Assembly: GCF_000283155.1 (NCBI RefSeq)
Contig: NW_004454195.1
Coordinates: 5,294,782 to 5,358,781, forward strand
Length of the DNA stretch: 64,000 nucleotides
Direction of reading: 5' to 3'
From: Ceratotherium simum simum
Lineage: Eukaryota > Chordata > Mammalia > Perissodactyla > Rhinocerotidae
This document shows, piece after piece, positions 23,551 to 36,529 of the stretch; the stretch's first letter is position 1, and each line of letters opens with the position of its first letter. A program made the translations under genes and the position numbers. A model generated the notes under the pieces. The model saw only the letters and a list, made by a program, of their open reading frames with translations. It was not told the origin of the DNA and did not search any database.

Positions 23551-25829
23551 TAAAAAAACCTACCTCAGACCAGAAGAAAATCCCAGCCCACATCAGTCAC
23601 TCAAAACCACAACTGACTTTCCAAAACCTACCACATTGTAACCCACCGTCCTGGATTGAGCTAAATCCAATTCACCTCATGTGACAGCCAGATGGGCAAA
23701 AAACACCATTTTATTACCTCACATAGAGAAGGAGAGAAATTCCTGCACCCTTTTCTATATCTTATATGTAATAAATTAGGGCTTGTAAAGAGAGAGGAAA
23801 TTTTTAAAAAGAAAGAAAATTTCTAAAGTGATAAACACAAAATTAAAACTTAGCATAAAAAATTATCCAGAATTTCAATCTTTCCATGCTCTGAAAGTCT
23901 CTAAGTACTCTTAGACAACTAAATTGAATGACTTTGCTTCCTTATTTTCTCAGAAGAAATTTAAGGAATTGTTAAGTAGCCATTGAACTATTTAACAACT
24001 TCAAGTAACAAGGAAAACTAAATAAATTACCAGGATAAGGCATAAGCACTTGACTAAATGGCTCACTCTTCCCAGTATGTAGTTTAAATTATTTTAGACA
24101 GAACAATAGGCAATTGCAATTTTTAAGTGCTTTCCCTACTCTTTTACCACATATTAAAATGGTTTCAGAGTCCAAATCATAGGTCAATAGGTAATATCAC
24201 AATGCAGAAGCCTGAGACTGGGCCTGAATATCAGGAAAATATAGAGGATTTTCAACCCAAAGCTGTTTTAAAATGTACATTTTTAAAGATATTTGGCAGG
24301 AACCTTTAAGTTTTTTAAAAAATATAAACACTTATTCAATTTTCAAATACTGATTGAGTGTCTACTTTCTATGAGGCACCATACCAGCCACAAGTAATGC
24401 AATTTAAATATAGAAATCATTCTTAAATACATGGGGAATATTCAGTTATTCTTGATCCCAGAGGATGGTAAAAATGGCCATGCCTTATCAATAGAGAGAC
24501 CATATGTCTTTGTCTAAGCCTCTTATCCCAGCATAATTATTAGTGGCTCTCTGTCACTCTCAGAAGTGTCCCAGGTTAGTCACTGAATTACATGGTTACT
24601 CCACCACAGTGGGTAAGCAGACAGGTGCTATATGGTAGCTAGTTACCATAATGCCAAATACTACTAGATTTCTTTTTTATGTTGTAGATAAGAATAAGCT
24701 AACCCTAGATAAAATGTAAAGACTCAGATGTTATATCAACATGATAAAAGCATTCTGTGATTGCTGAATAATAACTTTAAAAGGGATTTGTTTTCTTAAT
24801 TCAAACACCCAGTAGTCAAATATTCCATCATTCTGTGCTACCAGATTAATGGTTTGCAACTAACCCAGGCAGATCTCAACAGCCACGTGACCAACGAAAG
24901 AACCAAAACACTGGGGCCACTTGCCAGACTGCCACAAGAACAAAGGCCTAGCAGGTGGCCATCTACTGCTCCAAATTAAATCATGCTGCACAGAACATTA
25001 TCTCCATCATTGTATAATGTTGTTTTTGTGTAATGTTACTCCTCATATCCAATTTTCAAAATTAAGACAAAATTGTTTTTAATGACAGGCAAACCACAAT
25101 AGGAAATAACAATGATCCAAATAACATTGTTCAAGACTCAGTGAAAAGGGCCCCTCCTAAGTTGCAGAAGTAATCACCAAACTCTACCCACCCCTCACCC
25201 CAATATTTGTTCAGTGAAGCAGTGCTGTATCTGGAACAAATCCCAAGGCCTAGTTAAACACCAGGTGGTATACTAGGGTAATTTTTTTTTAAGTAACAGA
25301 TGGCTCAAACTTTTCATCTTTATGACATGTAGCACAGGACTTATGCAAGTGAAACTGCCTTCCAAGTACTTTATACAAGTCACACAATTACTCATGTGAC
25401 TCATCAGTTCACATCATAAAGAGAGCAGCAGGTGAGACAGATGCTGTACTCCTGGATTATTTATTACTTTGTATAACAGATATATAGATGATATACATAA
25501 ACACAGTTATATACATATATATTTAAATATAGTTATATATTTGATGGTATTCCATTTCCTCTGTTGTAAAATTAGAGGGCTAAATTAACTTTGGTTTGAG
25601 TAAATAAAGGTAAAATATTAAAAATCTGAAATAAAGTCAGGAGTAAGGAGAAAGGTGTGTCCAGTTTCATTAAAATTTTAATTGTAGGATATTTTTAATG
25701 GAAATTTAAGAGTGGAAAGTAGGCAGAAGCTGGTTGTGTCATGCCCATAAACTACCTGAAATTCACCAAAAAGGGAGAAAAAAAAACACCTAATGTAAAG
25801 TAAAAGAAGTTAAATTGAGTAATCTTTTT
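23551..25829. other. Large repeat-sparse block
   Basis: Only a weak minus-strand L2-end resemblance near 24345-24400. Bases 25470-25550 are an AT-rich, ata-type low-complexity stretch. No exon, RNA gene or named repeat. Confidence 0.4.
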
Positions 25830-26250
25830 CTTCCTTCCTTCCTATTTTCCCCTACCACACAACCTTCCAGCCAATGTCCAGCCCCAAACAGCTGTGCCTC
25901 CCGACAACGGCAAGGCTAGTAAGGGGGATGGGTATCCCTTGATACAGCAGCGTAATTAAGGCAAAGGAATCTTCACAGGAAGCACCATGAGGCTGGAAGT
26001 GGAGAGGGCCCATCTGTCCCAGCCCACTGTGCCTGCCCTTCATCACCTCCTACTGTCCTATAAAATCAGAAGCAAATGAGTGGTCCAGGACACGACCCTC
26101 CCCATCACCTCATCTTTCTTGTGGCTGATAATCATGGGCATGGGGACCCATGGGTAAGACTTGCAGTCCTGGAAGAGCTAGTGACAGGATTAAATGTTGG
26201 CGATGTCAATAACTGCCTCACCTGCAGACCCAATTCATAAAGCAACTCTT
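25830..26250 (-). pseudogene. Possible decayed coding or retrocopy relic, unidentified
   Basis: GC-richer than its flanks. Read on the minus strand it gives protein-like stretches in different frames: ...ISHKKDEVMGRVVSWTTH... (near 26090-26150) and a 64-codon frame at 25852-26046 containing PHGASCEDSFALITLLYQG. The frames are interrupted by stops, and I recognise no family. It could equally be ordinary unique sequence whose composition favours open frames. Confidence 0.2.
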
Positions 26251-27579
26251 CTGTAAACACAGACTATCTCACCCACCACGAGGGGCAAATCGGCACAGGT
26301 AGCAAATAGAAAAGTAATCCTAAACAGACTCAAGAAGCAGTGTGCTGCTGAAACATGTGCACCAAGGAAAAGAAAAGCTATAGGTTTTACTGGAAATTAG
26401 ATCTGCTCAAAACTAGTACCAGAATCCTCTAAGATCCATGAAATATATATAGATTCCTAACACATTTTTGGGTTTGCCTGAAAATCGAATTACCATATAT
26501 ATTATTACTCCTCGGTAAAAACGAGTCCTGAATCTCAGCAAGTATCTGCAAAAGGACTTTTTTAACCCAGCCTGTTTACATGTGGGGGTCTTCCTGGTGA
26601 AATACTTTGCTGTATGGCACACATTTGTCTTGTCTTCATATGGCATTTCAATAATTATTACTAACTGCTGAGTTTCAAAAACTGTACTGTTTCAAATACA
26701 GTAACTGCATAATAGCTGTGACTGATGATCTTCTTTATAAAATAAATATTTTGTGAATAAGCTTAAGTAATAATCTTATGCCAGAAACAAAATTTCATTT
26801 ACTGATACCTACTTATGTTAAAATGGAAAGAAGCACCATAAAAATGCGCTCAGTGATATTAAAATAAAATGCCATAAATATTATCTTTTGTAAAATTAAA
26901 AAAAAAAAGTCAATTATTTTTAAATATCTACTTTTGCTAAAGCATGTTACACAAGACCTAAGTTAATTAGTTCACGTCTGAGGTCAGCTACCTAGCATGC
27001 CTCTCAATTATGAATACTATGATCAGTGTTTCTACCATTTCAGGAACTTGACCGTTTTGTACAACACTTCCAGAAAAAATTAACACTTGGAATAAAGCTG
27101 ACTTTTAAATTTACAACTATTAATTATCATCCTACTTCTATTCTCCCCTTAACCCTAGTACAATGAAAAATTATTGCAGGCTATGCACATTTTAATTGAA
27201 AGTGAATTGTGATTCTCATTTTAGTCAGGCTTTCTGACCCATTTATTCCAAACCTCATATTCTTTGTTGCAAATTAACCGGATGGTCACCCTGTAATGGA
27301 TATTGGCACACCATAAATTCAACAATTTATACAGGCCTCAGGGCACTGGACTCTATACCATGTACAAGTCCATTTTGAAAGAGTAAATCAGAAAGAGATT
27401 CACAGAAGTGAGATTTAATTTGAGGAACAACGAGCAAATTAACTCTATTATTTCCTGACTTCTGGTCCTTATTTTCTAGTCTTACAATGTTGTCACTTCA
27501 TATAAAATTTAGCTTGGCCGCATGTGACTTTACCTCTGATATATATTCGGAGCCATTCATTAAGTAGAAAATAAACTCA
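26251..27579. other. Unassigned AT-rich sequence
   Basis: No repeat or exon recognised. The minus-strand frame at 26413-26646 has no known motif. Confidence 0.4.
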
Positions 27580-28135
27580 TCTCCTACCATTCTCCCTCTA
27601 GCTCCTTCTACACCAACAACACTGGCCTCTCCTTGCTGTTCTTGAATAACCAAGCACACTCCTATCCCAGTGCTTTTTCATTGCTATTCACTCTGCCTGG
27701 AATGTTCCTTCCTTAAATATCCCCATTGCTCATTACCTTATTTCATTACCTTATTATCAGGTCTCTGCTCAAAAGTTACCTTATCAGAGAAATCGTTCTC
27801 GATTATGCTACCCAAAATAGCATCCCCCATCTCTCCCAAGACCTTGCTTTCATTTTCTTCATAGCATTTGTCACCCATCTTATATGTCACTTCTCTTCTC
27901 CAACTACAATGTAAACTACATTAAAGATGAAAATTTGCTTTAGTCACTGCTATATCCCTGAGACTTAAAAGAGCACTTAGTACAGCTCGATCAATAATGG
28001 AGTCAAGGAATGTTGTGTATTTGTTTCTGCCCCTGCCCATGTAAGCTAAGGATTTTGTTTTATTCAGTGCTAAAATCTCAGTGCCTAGAATAGTGCTTAA
28101 TTCTTGAGACACTCAATAATTATGTTGAATGAATC
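27580..28135 (+). mobile_element. L2 LINE 3' region
   Basis: 'ctggcctctccttgctgttc', 'attcactctgcctggaatgt', 'caggtctctgctcaaaagtt', 'gcatttgtcacccatcttat', 'cactgctatatccctgagac' and 'actcaataattatgttgaat' match the L2 end in order. The 3' tail block appears twice (27950-28000 and 28060-28130), suggesting a partial duplication or a second L2 end alongside. Confidence 0.85.
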
Positions 28136-28757
28136 CCACAATACAGACTTGCCATTTTCAAATGTTCTCAAAATTGAAAAAAACAATAAAGGTATGTTTA
28201 TTAATGTTTAATTTGATCATTAAATGAAAGTTCAGTATTTCTCTAAAAACTAAAACTTTTAGCAGTTTTCAAGGTTTAAATTAACACCATAATAGCCCAT
28301 ATGTACACAATTGTGCATTAAAAATATTCCTGAAAATAGTACGTGTAAAAATAATTAAATAACATCGTGTTTCCATACTTACCGCCATTATAGTCTTCCT
28401 TCCAAAAAAAGCTATAGCTCAAAACACAACAAAATTTTTATTTTACTAATTTTTACTAATATTATAGTTTTTACTAACTATATTACTTCATGTTTTCCCA
28501 TTAACTATTATTATAATCTACCCTAGAAACAGCTGTAGTCAATTACATAATAAAATCGTAGCCCAACTATAGTCCTAGACATTATAAAATTTTCAATTCA
28601 TTCAAATGGAACAATAACTCTATAAAATATTTGTAAAATCATCAAAAAGCCATACAAATTTTGAAAATCACTCACATGTCTAATTCCCTTTGTTTTTGAC
28701 AAAAGTAATTTAGAACACATAAAAGGGCTGTTTTTCCTTTTTTGGACAGAACCATCT
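28136..28757. other. Unassigned AT-rich sequence
   Basis: Includes a local repeat of tttttactaa (three close copies around 28437-28480). Otherwise nothing recognised. Confidence 0.4.
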
Positions 28758-28965
28758 ACACTAAAAGTCAGCATATTTTTTTCTATAAAGTGCCAGATAA
28801 TAAATATTTTAGATTTTGCAGGCCAGACAGCTTCTGTCACAACTACTCAACTCTGCCCTTATAGTGTGAAAGCAGCCACAAACTAATGGATGCAACTGTG
28901 TTCCAATAAAACTTTATTTACAAAAACATTTGTTTTGCAGGTCATAGTTTCCCAACCCCTGGTCT
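28758..28965 (+). mobile_element. Non-autonomous hAT-type (MER) DNA transposon relic
   Basis: 'aagtgccagataataaatat', 'tttgcaggccagacagcttc', 'actactcaactctgccctta' and 'gttccaataaaactttattt' match a very common mammalian MER element ending cccaacccctgg. Internal order is intact. I am unsure of the exact family name. Confidence 0.75.
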
Positions 28966-29625
28966 ACGTCACTCTTTCTATAGTAACTTTATTTAGCAAA
29001 GCTCAGAACAACTCAACTTATGAGTCAGCTACATGCCAAAAGTCAACTTACAATTGAGGTTTTTGTGTGTTTTTTTCCATATATTGTAGTAGTTAGATTC
29101 TTAGACAAATGAAACAACTTTCCCTCAGTTCTCCTCTCTCCTCCTAATTAGAAACAAAGAGAAAGTATATTTATTCCATAGACTCTGGGTCCTCAGAGTT
29201 GAAATACCAAATAGTACAGGGATACGAAAGAGAAGAAGGAAGAAGACCATTTCTTCCCTCCTTTCTAGGAAAATTTTAATCTCTGGGATCTTCCTACTTC
29301 CTCTTGTCTACTCTGTAAAGCATCTCATTGCTGTCAATCTCTCTTAAATCACCCACCATGGCATTATACCATAATCCGCCCTAACTCTCAATATGCCCAG
29401 AACTTTAAAAATGTCTATATTTCTTTTCTAATCAAACTCTCATCCTTCAATAAAGCTGATTCCTACTAAAAACAAGGAGAAAAACTAGCTGATTAAATTA
29501 ATCATACTAACACGTGAAATAAAGGACTAGTAATCACTCAGGAAACTCCTACTCTAGGAACCTGGTATATTTACTTTATTAAGGGTGGTTAAGGGGAACA
29601 CAACAACTCAAAGTCAGTATAATTC
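28966..29625. other. Unassigned sequence
   Basis: No repeat or exon recognised. Confidence 0.4.
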
Positions 29626-30230
29626 TCATAACAGTGAAGAGAAAAAAAAAATTGCAGGCATTAAATGGAATAAAGGGGAAAGAGCATGAAGAGAACATAG
29701 CACAAAGCAAACCAATCCTAACTGGATCAAGGCTCCACAAATCTCTCCTAAAAATTGCCCCTTCTCTTCAGGTTTGTCCACTGCTAAACCCACACATCTT
29801 CTAGTCCAAGGGTCATTAATTCGAACGTCTGGAGGTAGGTAATAGAAGTGAATAAACACTAGGGAATGATAAGGACTGGAGCAAACCAAAGAGTGGAAAA
29901 GCGGCAGCTGCTACTCAGTTCTAGCCAATTGCAGGAATGTAGACCCAGCACTGCCAGAGCATCAGTTTTTCCAAGAAAGCCAGAAATACAGATTTTTAAA
30001 TGTGAAATTATCAAAATTTTAAAACCTCGTACAAGCCAATGAACACCCATTGATCAGTGAGATTGGGCCCACAAGTCACCAGTTTTTTATTTCTGCTCTC
30101 ACAGAACCCTGCCCTTTCTAAACTGCAGCTCTCCAGGGTTAACAGCACGGTGTATGCAGGGGAAGCTGCTGGCAGTGGGCAGCCTTCTTCATGGTTAGCA
30201 ACAAATCTGGTCATTTTAAGGTGGGGAACC
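29626..30230. other. Unassigned; possibly an old repeat on the minus strand
   Basis: Three overlapping minus-strand open frames (63-87 codons) lie here, but none shows a domain. Read on the minus strand, blocks such as 'ctggcagtgctgggtctaca' have the feel of a diverged DNA transposon. Not assigned. Confidence 0.3.
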
Positions 30231-32435
30231 GCCTAATGGAACCTGAAGGTGATAAAATCTCACTAAAAGTTTGCATTACATGAAGACCTAGAAAAGTATA
30301 ATGCAGGTATTCCCAACATAGAAGTAATTAAAATTGCTTTCCTCTTTACAAAAGTCAGATATGCTCATAAGACTAAAAGTTAAAATGTTTTAGAAATAGG
30401 TAACATAAAAAGTAGAAAAAAAAAAACCAAAAACCCCAGGCCTCAGATATAACTGCTGTATACCATTTGGTGTTGAGTGATTTATTTCAGTCGACATCTA
30501 AATCAATTTTAAAACTCATCTATACAAGTTCCATCTGGTCCTGAAGTTGTACAAAAGGCGGCTCAATGGGCAGTTTTCTTTCTCAATACTCTGTATATGT
30601 TTCTCTCTTTGCAGCTGATATTTAGTCTCTCTCAGTAGAATCTTTTTGTAGCAGAAGGTGAATTTCATACTATAAAACAAATCTGAGCTTGCCATGAAAG
30701 TTAGGCTACTTAACTCAGGTCAGACCTGTCACAGGTCAGGCCTGCCAGCTGCTGTGCAACTTCTGTTCTAGTTTCTGCCCAGGCCTGTAATTATTTACAG
30801 TTTTGCACCTGTCAAAATCTTGAAACAATGACTTTCCTTGTTTCTCAGGGTTTATAGACAGTTAAATGTACTCAGTTTCAAAACTGAACACAAGGCACAC
30901 ATGTTAAAGGGGTCACTATCCAGTTTTTTAAACTTGTTTTTTAACAGAAGTAAAATAGAAATGAGGTGGAAAACAAATTAGGTTTTGACAGTTAATAAAC
31001 AAAACATTAAAGTAGCTATTCTTAATCTTCATGAATATAGGAATGACCCATGAGTTGTTAAAAAAAATACAAACACAATCCAAAAGCCAGCCCTCCAAAA
31101 TCAGAATTTAGAAATGAGAAGGATGGGTACATCTTTAACATGCGGTCTGGAAAACATGTTTTTAAAAATATTGAGTAAAAATAATACAATAGTATAACAA
31201 ATCATAACCATCATGTTAAAAGATTGATTATCACTATTACTACTGTTGAATATACAATTTGGGGGGCTATTTGTTAAATAATTCTGTAGACAAGTAAAAT
31301 TAAAGTACTAAGTAAATCAAAAGAAGGAAAGATAAAACTGAAAGTGATTCTTGGGCTAACCTGACCACTCATTAAGAGATGTAAATGGGTCTCCTCAAGA
31401 CAGCCGATTCTGCAACTGAGAGAGACTGAGAGCGCTGGCTGGCAGAGCTCTTAGTCTCCTAAGTTATGCAACTCTATCCAGAAGGTGTATATTTCTTTAA
31501 GAAATCAGTAGCACTGGGTAAACAGGGTGCATCTGGTGAACACATGTCCATGCACAGGTAAACACATGATTTCAGTAATTACTTCCAACACCATCTGTCA
31601 AACAGGTAGTTCAAAACCTACTCAACAGGAAAGGCAGTTCGAAGTAATTTTTAAGCAAGTACACTTCTCATCTGCCTAATAAAAGTAAAGATCAAAATAC
31701 AAACCTAGAAACCTGTCTGCTCTCTCCTGAATTTACCCAGGGCAGAGGCAGGTTCATTCTTGTAACTAAAAAAGATAATAATCCTACACTGGTTAAGAAA
31801 CACATGAATCTGATTAATTATCCTCAGAAGACATTTTCTTATGATTAAAAATGGCAGTAATTTATTCATCACTAATCAATAACTAGCAAGACTAGTGTCT
31901 GTAATACATTAAAGTGTGTCACCTGTCTGCAAAACCACCTCACCATTGATTAAGGGATAAACTACTCTGGTGACAAATGCTTTGAAATGTTTCTCAATAA
32001 CATTAATTCAGCATGAAAAACATAAACTCTAATGCAAAAGAACATACAGAAAGAAAAAACATAGCACCAGATGAAAAAAAATCCAATTAAGAATTTTTCT
32101 GACTTCAAAAAATTGGTTATTTGAGAAACTTTTAAAAAAATATTGCAATTGTGCCTTGAAGTGCATCTATAAACCACTGGCCTTTTCATTTGTCTGATTT
32201 ATATCAGTCAAGCATTTAAACAAAGTAAATACTAACAACTTCCAAATATCCAAAGTGATGCATGACAGGAATACCAAGGGCTGAATTCCCCCAGATAAAT
32301 TTAAATTTTGCTTTTAGATTCAGTTCCCTCGCCTGATCTTGACCACAATTTTTACCATGGCAAAACTGACTGATTTAAATTCCTTCCTGCTCTCCTCATC
32401 TCTCCATTCTGAGATTGAAATATTAAAAATAAAAA
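30231..32435. other. Large repeat-poor block
   Basis: No transposon recognised over 2.2 kb, the longest such stretch together with 23.6-25.8 kb and 58.4-61.3 kb. Contains clustered aggtca/gacctg motifs at 30716-30746. No exon defended. Confidence 0.4.
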
Positions 32436-32439
32436 TGTT

Positions 32440-32945
32440 TTAGTATGTACCCCTGATATGATGTAATGAGAATGGCACTTCACCTCTGTGGTCTTCTTCC
32501 CAAAAACCCATAACCCCACTCTGAATATGAGAAAAACATCAGACAAACCCAAATTGAAGGACATTGTACAAAACAGCTGACACTGTACAAAACAGTACTC
32601 CTCAAAACTGTCAAAAACAAGCATAGTCTGAGAAACTGTCACAGACTTCAGGACACTAAGAAGACATGACAATTAAATGCAATGTGCTATACCCTGGATG
32701 AGATCCTGGAAGAGAAAAAGGACATTAGGGGAAAACTAGTGAAATCTTAATAAAGCGTGGTGTTTAGTTGATAGTAATGTACCAACGTTAATTCTCAGTT
32801 GCAGCAAATGTGCTATAGTACTGTAATGTTATAGTACTGTAAGATGTTAACAATGGGGGAAACTGGGTGAAGGGTACACAGGACTCTCTCTTTCCAATCT
32901 GTCTGTAAATCTAAAATTATTCTAAAACAAAAATTTGTCTAAAAA
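32440..32945 (+). mobile_element. L1M 3'-UTR end
   Basis: 'gatgtaatgagaatggcact', 'gtggtcttcttcccaaaaac', 'cagacaaacccaaattgaag', 'agacatgacaattaaatgca', 'aaaaaggacattaggggaaa', 'gatgttaacaatgggggaaa' and 'gtctgtaaatctaaaattat' follow an old L1 3' end as I recall it. It includes a 16 bp tandem duplication tatagtactgtaatgt at 32814-32845. The 106-codon minus-strand frame across it is not a gene. Confidence 0.75.
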
Positions 32946-32949
32946 CTCG

Positions 32950-33080
32950 TTCAGTGGGGATTTTGAGTGTTCATTCATTCAACCAAAATTCACTGATAGG
33001 TCACTATACCGCAGCAATGCACAATGCAGTACACTGGGGGCCCCACCATGAGACACAGTCAATGCAAACACACACTAGAA
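32950..33080 (-). mobile_element. L2 3'-end relic
   Basis: 'tgttcattcattcaaccaaa' and a diverged 'gtacactgggggccccacca' block resemble a reverse-complement L2 end. Confidence 0.5.
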
Positions 33081-34092
33081 CACCACACTCCTGGGACTAA
33101 AATCCACTACTGACAGGAAAATGATTAAAAGCAGGTGGGTATGAAACAAGGTGGCTCACTGACATAAAGCATATAAATTATGATCTGCTGTTACAATGTT
33201 GTCAGTTCCTTTAAAATACTTGAGCATAAAGAATGAGATATTTATGAGTTTAAACCTCAAGACTAGGGGGATTCAGTTGCCCAAGTCAAGAATACAAAGC
33301 CCAGGGCTAATCAGAATCCCAATTCCAGAGACAGCTACTATAAATACTTCTATTATCAATATCTCAAGTAACAACTTAAGGTGATTAGTATATTAAATGT
33401 CAGAAATGAGTTTTTATTGGTAAAAACAGTAGCTTGCTGACTGGCAGGATTCTTGCTAGAAATGGGTTTTCACAGACTGAGAGTAATGGTATTCGAGAAA
33501 TGTAGATTGAATAAAAATTAGAGACGCTACACACTTCTGAATGAATAGGGCCTAAGAATTAATGAGGCCTGCAGCTTTTTATAGAGACAGCTCCCAAAAC
33601 CCAATCTTGAAAAGGTCCTATGTCCAGTTATGGAGGATTCCTTGCTGCCTGATGTTGAATATAAAGGTAACCTAATCTACTTCTAAAATATCACTGTGTC
33701 TACCTGGATTAACCTTTCATACGAAGTGGTGGTCAAGGAACCTAAAAGGACAGAGATCTGAACCTTCATCCAGCTTATGTAATAAACTGTATTAATGTTT
33801 TTGAGCCTGCTTCACTAATCAATGATCAATAAATTTCTTTGTGTGGCAGAATGTGGTGAGTCTTGTAGAGAAGAAGCTCTCTCACCTTAAACTTGTTTGG
33901 CAAAAACTAAGTGCTGTGAATGACAAAGCTGACATGTCAATTCACTACAGCCCTTACAGAAAGAGTTTTTAACTTGACATCATGTATGGCCTTCCAGAAA
34001 TCCAACTGAAATTGTATGAAAACTTTTCTCATGTTTGTGAATGTGCTTCTTTTTGGTAGGGGGAGAAGGTCCTCACCTTTTATCAGGTTATT
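33081..34092. other. Unassigned; possible LTR or 3'-UTR-like stretch
   Basis: Bases 33395-33870 look unlike plain AT-rich DNA: two polyadenylation-like signals (aataaa near 33782 and 33828), tail 'atttctttgtgtggcaga'. This could be an old LTR or a retrocopied 3' UTR. No family named. Confidence 0.3.
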
Positions 34093-34108
34093 AAAATGAT
34101 CTGTAACA

Positions 34109-34321
34109 GGGCCGGCCCCGTGGCTTAGCGGTTAAGTGCGCGCGCTCCGCTGTTGGCGGCCCGGGTTCGGATCCCGGGCTCGCACCGACGCACTGCTTCT
34201 CCGGCCGTACTGAGGCCGCGTCCCACATACTACAACTAGAAGGATGTGCAACTATGACATACAACTACCTACTGGGGCTTTGGGGGAAAAATAAATAAAT
34301 AAATAAAATTATAAAAAAAAA
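34109..34321 (+). mobile_element. ERE1 SINE, young-looking
   Basis: Nearly canonical: ggccggccccgtggcttagc, ggttcggatcc, body to actggggctttggggg, tail aaataaataaataaataa and poly(A). Perfect 16 bp TSD aaaatgatctgtaaca at 34093-34108 and 34322-34337. Confidence 0.96.
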
Positions 34322-34337
34322 AAAATGATCTGTAACA

Positions 34338-34936
34338 AAAATCATTAAAACCCATAGCCCTGAGTAATCAACAGTCAACCAACAATTATTGTTTTTTTCC
34401 ATTAAAATCAGTTTTCCCTTAAATTATACAATTTATACTTTCTCTAAAAAAAGTAGCCTTCTTGTTTGATCTAAATCACCTACCTTTAAAAACAGATAAA
34501 ATTTTAACTATTATGAAATACAATTCACTTGACATTCAAATATCTGACTCAAAGCAGAAATAAAAGTTTCTTCAAGAAGCCTCTATTTTCAAACAATGAT
34601 ACACAATGCACTTTTGGATTTCAAATCATTTTACCCAAAGATGTGAATGATTTATACATCTTAGTGGAGTTTGGTTTTTATTCTTTTAAAAAAAAAATCA
34701 GTTTATTTCAGCCATATTTTACAGGATCCTTACACTAGATTTTCTACTACATGTTGTAGTTCCCAGTTTATCCAACTCTGGAAAAGAATCACCAATTTTC
34801 TTCCTTTTGCACCTCTCTAGTGAAATTTTTTTCATCTTAAATGAACTGGTACAAGGAAATAACATTCTATATAGTAAGCAGAAACATTGCTAAAGGTAAG
34901 ATTATCATCTCAGTAGGAAAATTTCTGAGAAAACAA
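34338..34936. other. Unassigned AT-rich sequence
   Basis: No repeat or exon recognised between two EREs. Confidence 0.4.
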
Positions 34937-34949
34937 TACACAGGAATAT

Positions 34950-35155
34950 ATTTTTTTTATAATTTTATTTATTTATTTCCCCAAAGCCCCAGTAGATAGT
35001 TGTATGTCATAGGTGCACATCCTTCTAGTTGCTGCATGTGGGATGCGGCCTCAGCATGGCCAGAGAAGCGGTGCATGGGTGCGCGCCCGGGATCCCAACC
35101 CGGGCCGCCAGCAGCAGAGCACGCGCACTTAACCGCTAAGCCACGGGGGCGGCCC
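34950..35155 (-). mobile_element. ERE1 SINE
   Basis: Tail attttatttatttatttcc, then 'aaagccccagtagatagttg', head 'cacttaaccgctaagccacg' ending ggcggccc. TSD tacacaggaatat at 34937-34949 and 35156-35168. The 68-codon plus frame through it is antisense SINE sequence. Confidence 0.95.
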
Positions 35156-35169
35156 TACACAGGAATATT

Positions 35170-36058
35170 TTTTAATCCTCATGAGCAAACACAGAAAATG
35201 TTATAATTTATTACAAATCAACATTATGAAAAATGACTGCTGAGTACCCACATCACCAAAATATTCTTCCACACATACTGTTTGAATCAAGTCCTAACGG
35301 AGGAAAGCTTGAAAGAAAACAAGCAGCAGACAGGGTCACTGACAACTTACAAAAAATTAATGAAAGGGTTACACAGCATTGACTCAAATGCTGTATAAGT
35401 TGTGCTTCTTATTTCACGATAATATCTTGCAATTTAATATATCTTACATTAAAAATAATTTTAGAGATATCTGGTCAAAATTTAAATAATTTTGTTAAAA
35501 TATTTACTTAAAAACACTATTTTCTTCCTCTAATCCAAGCACGAAATGATGAATAGAGATAAAAAGGAATTCAAAGCAAAAATGTCTGTATACTAGCTTT
35601 AGACAGACAACCAAAGAAAAGTGTCTTTGCTGTTAGGTTAACTTGTAATTTTGTTTTTCTAAAGGATAGACTTTAGTTCCTTCACTAATTTCAGATGCCT
35701 TTAGCTACCTGATTTCTTAAAGAATTCACAGTTTACCCTTAAAATCTCTGGAGGCTTGGAGCCTAAGTAAAACCTGAGTAACTTGCAATTCTCCCTCTTT
35801 TATAAGTATAACAGTGCTGTCACGAGGGTTGTAAAAATATAGGGAAGAATTCTATTTCATTTTTAGACGACTTCTCAAGATCAGTCTTTATTAAAAGGAG
35901 AAAGGCCCATCATTTCAGGGATCTCCCCATGTTTTGCTCTCTTACTCTTAGCTGGCCAGGCAATGTTGAAAGCCTTTGGGGCCATAGCTAAAAAAAATAA
36001 ATGCAAACTTCACTAGTGATTTAAGCCATGCATTCAAGGAAGGTGGCAGCGGCTTTTT
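35170..36058. other. Unassigned sequence
   Basis: No repeat or exon recognised. Confidence 0.4.
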
Positions 36059-36065
36059 CAGATCT

Positions 36066-36231
36066 TTTTTTTTTTTTTCCTGAGGAAGATTCTCCCTGAG
36101 CTAACATCTGTGCCAATCTTCCTCTATTTTGTACATGGGTCGCTGCCACAGCATGGCTTACAAGTGGTGTAGGTCCACGTGGGGATCTGAACCTGTGAAC
36201 CTGGGCAGCAGAAGTAGAGGGGGTTGGCCCC
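36066..36231 (-). mobile_element. ERE SINE, short minus-strand copy
   Basis: Tail of T, 'ctgagctaacatctgtgcca', 'tcgctgccacagcatggctt', head 'agaagtagagggggttggcc'. Perfect 7 bp TSD cagatct at 36059-36065 and 36232-36238. The tRNA-like head is shortened. Confidence 0.9.
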
Positions 36232-36238
36232 CAGATCT

Positions 36239-36525
36239 AATTTAAAGTATCAACGAATCCACTTGTATGAGGTACCTGGAACAGTCAAATTCATAAGACA
36301 GAAAGTAGAATAGTGATTACCAGGGACTAGGGGAAGGGTGAATGGGGAGTTATTGTTTAATGGGTACAGAGTTTCAGTTTGGGATGATGAACAAGTTCTG
36401 GAGATGGACAGTCGTGATGGTTGACAGCAAAGTGAATGTACTTAATGCCACTGAACTATATACTTAAAAATGGTTAAAATGGTAAATTTTATGTTATGTA
36501 TATTTTACCACAGTAAAAAAATAAA
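36239..36525 (+). mobile_element. L1 3' end
   Basis: 'tagaatagtgattaccaggg', 'gggagttattgtttaatggg', 'ttaatgccactgaactatat', 'aaaatggttaaaatggtaaa' and 'tatgttatgtatattttacc' are the familiar L1 3'-UTR end, followed by an A-rich tail with aataaaa. Confidence 0.85.
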
Positions 36526-36529
36526 ATAT

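Noticed and set aside
32814..32845. 16 bp tandem duplication as a regulatory element
   Set aside because: It sits within an L1 3' UTR and is more simply replication slippage.
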